The notes below the pieces were generated by a model, which saw only the letters and a list, made by a program, of their open reading frames with translations, was not told the DNA's origin and made no database searches. Shown here piece by piece: positions 56,563-64,000 of a stretch of 64,000 nt of DNA. Position 1 is the stretch's first letter, and the number at the start of each line of letters is the position of its first letter. A program made the translations under genes and the position numbers. Origin of the DNA: Agelaius tricolor (lineage: Eukaryota > Chordata > Aves > Passeriformes > Icteridae). The stretch spans positions 1,143,501-1,207,500 of the forward strand of contig JALJCS010000039.1 of assembly GCA_023055355.1 (NCBI GenBank). The letters run 5' to 3'.

Positions 56563-58529
56563 ACTACACCACGGATCCTGCACACAAACACGTCTTCCAT
56601 ACAGCACCGGCCAATAGCCTGGCATCCCGAGCCAAGGGTTTTAGAGGTTTCCGAACACCAGGTATGGAACTTGGGGAAACAGACACTCTTACAGCCTGCG
56701 TGTCCTGCAGGGAGCATCTGCAGCTTTTTCAACAGGCCTAGCAAAAAGCCTGCACAGCAAGAGGCAGTGTGCGCTCAACAAGCTTTGAGCCGTCCCACAG
56801 CACCAACTTCTCCCATCTCACACAAGAGCCGGCATCTCTGCTTTCAAACAGCCAAGGCACACCACATGCAACAAAAGCCAGAGGCACTGGCATGAGGGGC
56901 AGGATAGCCTTCCTGCTCCTCACAGCCAGCTTGGCAGGCTGACTCTCTTCCACTGAATGCATTGCACCCTTTCCCACAGGGCTGACCTATGCTGTCTTCC
57001 TATTCCGTTTCCAGCTCCTGGCACCTACAGCTTGCCCAGGATTCTGGGACTCAACCCAGCATACACTCCTGCTGAACCCTGCTACTCCATGAAGGGGAAG
57101 AGTCAATATCCGAGCTGTTTTCAAGAGGTGGCAAAGGTGAGCTGTGCTTGTGTTCTCTGACAGCAGCAGCAGAAGCTCAGCTGCTCTGCTCAGGGCACAA
57201 GGGCCCCAGTGCCTGCCCTTTCCCCACATAACACACGCTTCCCTGCACCTGCAGCAAAGCACAAGAAGCCACAGGGCCTCTGGCTCTGCTACTACCAGGA
57301 ACACCCACACCTGGAGCCCCCCATTTTTCCACCCCAGCAGCTTTGACACAGTACAGCTCACTGCCCTTAAGGGCAAGAATCTCCCCTCATCCTCTGGCAA
57401 ATCTACCTGTCTTCCCAAGGAGCCCCTGTTGCCAAGGCTCCAGGCCTCCCACGCTACTCCTCTGGCCAGCCACCTAAAGCAGCACAGTACTCATGGACAG
57501 CCAGCAAGAATCCACACTGCCTCTTGTACCCACCAACCTCATTGCTTCTCTTGCAGACGCCAGGTCCTGCGGCACTTGACAAGGTGGATCTGGATGTCTA
57601 CAAAACCAGGGCTCCCAAGTTCTCCATGGGACTAAAAACCAACCTTCCTGGAAAGGGAGCGTTTCCAGCTCCAGCGCAATACACCCTGGGAAAGGTAAGG
57701 CAGTCAGCCCATCAATGTCTTTTGCTGCACAAGCTTCACTTGAGGACATCTCTGGAGAGTGAGGCATCATCTTCACGTCTTTTCTTCCCAACTTCCTCTT
57801 CCAGTTGTGTCCCAGGGTGACTTTATGATGCTTGTATCCCCATTCATGTGTTCTGTTAATGTTGGATATTATGTTCTGTACCTTTAAGACTGGCTCTGAA
57901 GAGGGAAAGTTTTGTTTTGCTTTTCTTATCAGCCTGGCGGGACACAGAGACTGCAGCTTTTGCTTTTGCTGCTTTTGCTTTTCGCTTTGCTCTCTCTCGC
58001 TCTTGCTTGCTTCGCTTCTGCTTGCTTTTGCTCATTAGCTAGTTTAGCTAAACTGTCCAAATTTCTTCCTGGACCATTTCTCCTTTCCTTTTTCTGACCA
58101 TTTCGAACCTGCACCAGACTGGGACCTGGGAAACACCAAGAGTCTGCACCTTCTGGCCTGCAGCAGCTGCCCCAGCACCAGAGGGACTGAGAACAGAGTG
58201 ACCACCCCCCAAGAGAGACTTTCTGAATTTGTCATATCTTTTCAGAGTTGCCATCCGGTATTGTTCATTTTGTGTGCTGGGGGGTGCTGTGCCTATTAAA
58301 TAAACAGGTTCTTTCCACTCCTCTCTGAGGAATCCTTCCCGAACTGGTTGGGGGGAGGGGCCATGGGGGTTTGCTTACTGGAGGAGCCCTAATTTGGAAA
58401 TTCTCCTCCAAATTTGCCCTAAACCAGGACAAGTTGGCAGTAACCAAGGCCTGGGATCCTGCCTTCAGTTTTGGACTCCAACATTCTCTCTTCAAAGCTT
58501 CTTTAATAGCTGAAACACATCTTGATTAA
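56562..58529 (+). CDS. ODF3/CIMAP1-like SHIPPO gene, copy B (5'-truncated, open)
   Basis: Exons: beta 56562-56661 (starts at the LTR junction), gamma 57015-57136 (APGTYSLPRILG, CYSMKGKS), delta 57557-57694 (TPGPAALDKVDLDVYKTRAP, FSMGLKTNLPGKGAFPAPA) and epsilon 58434-58529 (LAVTKAWDPAFSFGLQHS, stop TAA 58527). All phases agree and no stop interrupts, giving 151 codons. The SHIPPO signatures (TPGP, RAPKFSMG, DPAFSFG) mark a sperm-tail or ciliary microtubule-associated family of about 250-290 residues, so the N-terminal 40 per cent is missing; exon alpha exists only in copy A. Beta has lost its native acceptor. Epsilon's acceptor (CTTCCTCTTCCAG|TTG) is split from it by a solo LTR. It is either a decaying fragment or part of a rearranged transcript using copy-A alpha. 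Confidence 0.7.
57808..58431 (+). mobile_element. Solo LTR (family 3) at the epsilon splice acceptor
   Basis: TGTCCCAGGGTGAC to CCCTAAACCAGGACA (624 bp), flanked by AGTTG at 57803-57807 and 58432-58436. AATAAACAGG near 58299 is the polyadenylation signal. The AG of the duplicated AGTTG is the exon acceptor. Confidence 0.9.
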
Positions 58530-59086
58530 AGAGAGACACCTGAAGAGATTTCTTCTGTTCCTCCTTTGCAGCAGGGTGGGGTTCGGTGTGCCTTGCTGTA
58601 GACCACTGGCTTCACTCTCTCACGTCTATGCCTCAGTCAAAACACGGCAGCATGAGGCTGAGGGGAGAGCAGTGAGGTAACAGCGGGAGCCACGCTGGCG
58701 TCTCCAACACCACCCTTTCACCCAAGCAGGGCAAAGCACTGTGAAAGCTTTCCAGCCCTGCCTTGCACACTCTCACCCCATGCTGGCCCATGCTGGCCTC
58801 AAGGACCAAGCCCATCTCAGTGTGCCCCTCTGCAGTGCACACAGCTGGCATCTGCCCAAGGGGTGCCCACAAACACATCTGCCCTGTGTGAAATACAAAG
58901 CTGAGTTTCATGTCAGGTACAAACAGGCGACGTGTGTATTTGTGAATGAGAAATGTGTGGACATCGACAATGGGATAGTTGTGAATTCTAATAATAACTG
59001 AGGAAAATAAAGCATGGAAAAAGGCCTTTGAACCTATCTTTTGTTTGCAATTCACCCTGGTTGATTTAGGAGCATTGGAATTAAGG
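58530..59086 (+). other. Downstream region of copy B, possible 3'UTR
   Basis: GAAAATAAAGCATGG near 59003 gives a polyadenylation signal about 475 bp after the epsilon stop, plausible for the ODF3-like 3'UTR. An 86-codon ORF (58741-59001) has no recognisable domain. Confidence 0.4.
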
Positions 59087-59729
59087 TGTTAAGGATGTTG
59101 CAATTTGCTTGCATTTAATCCATAAAAAAGCTCTGCAATAATAACCTTTTGAAGTATATTTTTAGAATATTACTTGTATCCTTGAAACTATAGCTTTGGA
59201 ATATATATAAAGGAAATATGCTTATCTCACGCCTTATGGAAGCAGAGAAAAACAGTTTGAGAAAGGAAGATGAACATCACCTCAAGGATTTATGGTTTCG
59301 ACCAAAGGGAAGCTAGACATCACTGTTATGAGATTTATAGTCTCTGCAATTAAAAGGTGGACACATCTGGGGAGCTGGACTCCACCAGATGGGATTCGTC
59401 TTTCTTCTTTTGGAAACTGGACCGCCACCATCCGGGATACTCCTTTGAAAATACATCCTGAGAAATTAAAATCACAACAGTGTATAGAATTGTGATGTAA
59501 TAATTTGGAAGAAAAATTGCTGATGAGTAAAAACCGGAAATAGAAACTGTTGAAAAAAAAAGCTGAGGAGTACCCCTATAAATACCTGTAACCATCAATT
59601 ATCAGTGTGCAGTTGGAGGGAACACTTCCCCCACTGTACCCAGCACTGTATTGCTCATACTTTACCATATGAAATAATAAATTGATTGCTGCTTGAATAT
59701 TGGCCTAGTCAAGCTTCTTATTCATAACA
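59087..59729 (+). mobile_element. LTR-like element
   Basis: TGTTAAGGATGTTGC to TTATTCATAACA, with CCCTATAAATACC at 59574 (TATA) and AATAATAAATTG at 59672 (polyadenylation). Layout is that of an LTR; no target duplication is visible, so the ends are provisional. Confidence 0.55.
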
Positions 59730-60082
59730 GAGCTCAAAGTGCTGCAGGTGAGGTTTGGGTTCCCTTAGAGAATAGTCAGGGGTGGCGAGCACTGGAAGAT
59801 GCAGCTGCAGTCCCCATCCATGTCCCTTTCAGTGCTGCCTTTAGGGTGTCTGCAGCCTGGATCCAGAGCGCCCTGGGGGGCTCCTGCCTCTGCCTTTGCA
59901 CTCAGGGTGAGGATGCCCAGCAGCCGCTGAGGCCGGCAGTGGGGACCAGGCCTGGGGCTTGTGGCCTGGCAGGTGCGGCTCTGGGGCTGTGACATGCCAG
60001 GGCACGGGTCACTGTCACTGCCCTCCGGAGCCCTGGCTAGCTCTGTGATGCTCCAGGGACAATGGCAAGAGAGGGGAACTGG

Positions 60083-60615
60083 CTAGGTTAGGGTTTTGCC
60101 TGAGCCAGAACCTCTAGGCCAGCTGCCTAGCAGTAGAAACCCCCGGAGGACCGAGTGAAGGAGGCAGAGGAGGCTCTTCTGTGGTGCAAAATGCAGCAAA
60201 TTCATTTGGAGAGGCGGTGGAAGGCACTTAAGAGAACACCCCCAACAAAAAACAGAAGTTAAAAGAAGCCCCAGAACCCCTGTGCACGGGTTTTTAAAAT
60301 CTTTCAAAACTGGGGGTGGACACCATATAGTAACCAATAAGCGACCCTCAGGGTGTGGTTTTGAGGGCTACAACAAATCAGAACAAGGGGAGGAGAGAGG
60401 GTTGGGACAGGGATTGGAGCTTGGGGTGAGGGACAAGGAACTTTCTGGAACAAAGGGTAGGGTTTGGGCTGATGGATGGGCCAAAGGGGCTGGGTTGTCT
60501 TGACAGACAGGGAAAAATCTGGTCAGGAGGGAGGGGATTCCTTGAGGGACACTTGGGTAGGAGGGCATAACACAGGCGAGAAACTGACTGTAATAATTCG
60601 GGGAACACTTGAACA
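60083..60615 (-). mobile_element. LTR-like element, minus orientation
   Basis: On the minus strand it has TTATTGGTTACTATA and a C/T-rich U3-like block, then a GTGCCTTCCACC downstream region. Ends are not defined. 60616-62100 beyond it shows no gene. Confidence 0.4.
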
Positions 60616-62129
60616 TACCACAAGCTAACAGAACATTTGGCTCAGAAACTCACACACCGCAACACAGACATTCAGGCTTTCAGCAGCCGAGAGGTGGCAC
60701 TGTCAGAACCCGCGGCAGCTGCTGAAAGCCATCTCTCTCCTTCAGGCTCTTGCTGGGTGGGAAGGGGCTGCGAGCTGTGGGGGCTGCACTCCCCCTGTGC
60801 TGGGAGGATGATCTGTACCAGGGGAGAGCAGAAAGCTGCCACGGTGAGCAGAACATGCTCAGAGCATTACAGTTCAGAGAATGGCACTGCCCCTGAAGGG
60901 CAAAAAGCTTGAAAGCATAGAATTCTGTGCAGCGTCATTGCACAAATTTTCTCTTCAAGAACGTGCCCATTTTTGTAAACTGTAGATGAATACTCTGAGT
61001 TTTATCGAATACATGGGGTTTTTTCTTAAGGGTTTTGGGAGAACTCTCAAGTTTATTTCTATCTGCATTTTACATCCAGCATGTGTACAGGTTTTTAAAA
61101 TTTTTCTTTTGTAAATACCCAAGCATTTTTTAATCCTTTGGAATATTGTGATTAGTATTTTTAGAAAGAAAACCTTGTTGAACATGGTTCAAATGTAAAA
61201 ACACACAGAGAAGAAAAATAGCATAAAAGTCTTTTTTAAAAGGGTGTATAATGAGGACTGCAGAACTGAGTAAGTCCTCCAAGGGCAAATTCTTCAAGAA
61301 CGGCCAAGATACTTCTTTAAATGAAGGGAAATATGACCTGAAGCCATACAAAGTACAGCCAAAGCAAATGAAAACCATTTGGAAAAGAGGGAATTTTGCC
61401 CGTGACATCAGTCTGTTGGGATAACTGAGGGATGCCCATCATCCTTGCACTGCATTCCTTGATATTTGTAGTGTGTTTTCTCCCAGTTTCTGTGAAGTGA
61501 ATAAGAAGCTGCAGTTGTTTACCATTAATTTAAGCTCTTAGGGCAATTAGCAAGCACCATAAATGTTTTTTTGTAGCTGAGCAGGATTGAGTTTCCCAAA
61601 TCTTCTACAAAGCAGAAGGGAACCACACAGTTACTTGTGCTAATGTTAATGAAGGGTTTCATGAAAGCAGGTGAATGAGAGCATTGCATTATAAAACTTC
61701 CACATTCAAGGAAACAGGAGTGCACTTGGAATAAAGCATATGAGGCTAGATTAACATCACAACAGGATAAAAGAAAATTACTTGGCAGGAAGTGATGTAG
61801 GGAAAAAAAGCCATTTCTGATACATGTGCATGCATTTGTAAGCTAAAAGAGAAAAAGAAGGGCAGAGATAATAAGGAACGAAGATTTTAAAATTGCACTG
61901 TGCAGAAGAGACACACAAACCACCAGTGTGAACACAGCTGAGAGATTCAGCTTGGAGATGGATTGGAGTGGAATCCATTCACCGAAGGTCTCTAGTGCAC
62001 GTGAGTGCAAAGACTGAGGAAAAAAGGAGAAAAGTTTAGTTTCTGAAAGCCATTTAGATTCCTGGAAGCATTGTCTAGAGATCTAAAATCTAAAGCCTCA
62101 GAGAATCTGAACCTAAAACATCCCCAAAC

Positions 62130-62535
62130 ATCTCAGGCGAGAACCCCTGAGTAGTGGCTCCGTCTGCTGTGTGGTGATGCAGGCGAGAGCAGGACTGCGA
62201 AGAGGCAAAGGAAGGAAGGAGTGGACACGCGTTTGGATGCCCAGGCGCTGTATTTGACCCAGGTGGGGCCAGTGACGGTGTCAGGTAAGAACCGTTAGGG
62301 AGGCACCTATAAAGGGGAAAGGCGTAACGGACGGGGACACGAGGGACCAACGAACAGAACTGGGGCGGGGCACGAGGGACACAACTCAACCAATAGGAAG
62401 GGCCTGGGGGCGGGAAAAGGCTCAGGGGACAAATCATATGTTAGGTGAGAGATGATTGACATAGAAGATTCTCGACCTGAGAGGGGACGGTTACAATGAT
62501 TGACAGGTAACAGGTGGAAGGAATGAACCATTACA
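62130..62535 (-). mobile_element. LTR next to the env remnant, minus orientation
   Basis: Minus strand: starts TGTAATGGTTCATTCC at 62535, with CTATTGGTTGAG (CCAAT box) and CCTTTATAGGTGCC (TATA) in proper order. It lies just downstream, in minus orientation, of the env remnant, as a 3' LTR should. Confidence 0.55.
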
Positions 62536-62689
62536 AGGGAGAAGATGGGGGGAACTGAGGGTCAAACCAAATTCTTAACTTATAAATTAACCAACTTTAC
62601 AATAAACCCATAAATATAAAACAAACAATGCTACACACAGTACATATGTACTGTTCTGCTGCTGTTTTAATTTTCTACCACATCCATTT

Positions 62690-63910
62690 GAGTGTCCATC
62701 AGGCTCAGTGAGATGCATTTTTGACTCCTGCCACTAGCCATTCTATATCAGGCTGGTATGGCATTTGCTTTAGAATGTTAGCGTCCCGTCCAATTTGGAA
62801 TTTGGGCGCTTGGTGATACCCATCATGTGCATTCTGCAGCATCTCTAGAGAAGTTCTTGTGTGGTGCAGCTGAAGTGGCATCCACTTTTGGTTGTGAAAT
62901 TACAAATAGAGAAGTTAGTACCATTAGTAGTTTCATTAAAAGACTCTATTGGAATAGTTGTGCAAGCAGATCTCACACAGGCACAGCCCCTTCCCACATA
63001 ACACACCTATGATAGTGCATGGGTAACTGGGCTCATTTCAAAAATACAAGTGCTGCCCTCAGCATGCAGACACCCATCCTCTCTTTCAAGCACCGCATTT
63101 TTGCACACAAAATTCAGTGCATCCCTTGGTACACATGCTTTGATACCAAGAGTTTGCCAGCTTCTAGTTTTCTTGTTGAAAATGGCCCAGACATGATGCT
63201 GAATGGGTCTGACAGTTACGTGAGTTCTTATAACTCCAAGGGCCAAAATTGGAATGACACGGTATTTTGTTGCATTCTTAACGGTTAATACAAAAGACTG
63301 CAGGGTTCTGTTCATTCTATGTGAAATTGGCCAATTGCAACCAAGTGTGGAAGTCTTTTTCAAATTGCTTTGTGGTTTCATTTTTAGCCATGATTTAGTT
63401 CATTCTTGTGGCAATTTCCCCAGCTCTCCTTTTTTTAAGTTTTCCTGAGATTACAGACCATAGCCACACACAGCTGAGCTTGTGTGCATTGAAATGCAAA
63501 GAAACGTCACCCTGTAGTTTTCCCGTAAAGCCACCAACTGCTTGAAAATCCTGCTGTGTATTGTTGGCCAGGGTGCTTAATAGGTTAGCTGCCAGGCTTT
63601 GGGTATGGGCAAGTGATAGCAGGGTTGATCTGAGAGGAGTTTGTATCTGTCCAATATAAGAGCTCACAGTGCTTACTTTCTTGAGCAAGACTTCTTGATC
63701 AATAGAATTTAATACTCCCAGTTCAGACCCAAGCCATCCCCTTAAGTCTTTTCTACACCTATCATTTGATGTCTGGGAATGCATGCACAGCTCCCATTCT
63801 TTTAGGCTTTGCTGTATGAGTGGGCAGTATTGCTGTTTAATTTTGGAAACATTAGCTTGTATCTTTACCTCCAGCTTTTTCAGAGAGTACTGTGGATTTA
63901 GAGGCAACAA
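62690..63910 (-). pseudogene. Endogenous retrovirus env remnant
   Basis: Two adjacent minus-strand open frames (63910-63395 and 63381-63007) in different frames carry the pattern of an avian ERV envelope: a GVLNSID-type block, a leucine-rich helical segment, then a cysteine-bearing region with several N-glycosylation sites. A frameshift lies at about 63385, and 62690-63006 continues as degraded sequence. The remainder probably extends past the window edge. It is broken and could not yield an envelope protein. Confidence 0.55.
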
Positions 63911-64000
63911 TTGTTCATTTGTTTGTCTTACCCCAGAGTGAAAGACTATATTATTTCACTTATGGGTCCTGTTCTACGGAGTTGTTTGCTGATGTAAAGT

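Noticed and set aside
1..64000. tRNA, rRNA or other structured RNA genes
   Set aside because: No cloverleaf, box A/B or rRNA-like sequence was recognised by eye; only retroviral primer-site sequence resembles tRNA.

Overview
The window looks like a songbird (passerine) nuclear genome. Introns are short with GT/AG borders, CR1 LINE 3' ends are scattered throughout, and there are many avian endogenous-retrovirus LTRs. It also carries an avian-type maestro-HEAT (MROH) gene, avian-expanded family-14-like olfactory receptors and a KRAB-less C2H2 zinc-finger gene. Nothing bacterial is present. Assignments rest on reading the sequence and recalling the families; no searches were run.

Layout. 1-5700: a partial MROH-like HEAT-repeat gene (+), 12 exons readable, with an LTR sitting between the last readable exon and a candidate terminal exon or 3'UTR. 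6953-10431: a decayed betaretrovirus-type provirus (5' LTR, Lys-type primer-binding site, gag matrix and capsid remnants joined to an env transmembrane remnant, no pol, no 3' LTR). 10425-44348: a large inverted duplication. Each arm carries one intact olfactory receptor gene (12500-13432 + and 40683-41615 -), the same ~150-bp tandem repeats, and one copy of a strongly strand-biased hypermutated LTR. The spacer (~22.5-32.7 kb) is non-genic: two interleaved satellite families (37-bp and ~150-190-bp units), LTRs, CR1 pieces, a 40-bp minisatellite and ~1.4 kb of AT-rich sequence. 44569-48260: another LTR, more of the same satellites, small tandem arrays including a palindromic X-box-like motif, and a CR1 end. 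48879-49758 (-): a two-exon zinc-finger gene. 51.4-52.7 kb: an inverted pair of GC-rich minisatellites. 52761-58529: a SHIPPO-repeat (ODF3/CIMAP1-like, sperm-tail) gene that has been partly duplicated and hit by at least three LTRs, two of them at splice acceptors. 59-64 kb: LTRs and, at the right edge, a minus-strand retroviral env remnant.

There is no operon-like cooperation between genes. The best-supported intact coding genes are the two olfactory receptors and the zinc-finger gene. MROH and ODF3-like are partial or damaged. The most interesting signals are the strand-biased G-to-A signature in one LTR, the mosaic divergence of the two receptor copies, and the repeated LTR capture of splice acceptors in the ODF3-like gene.
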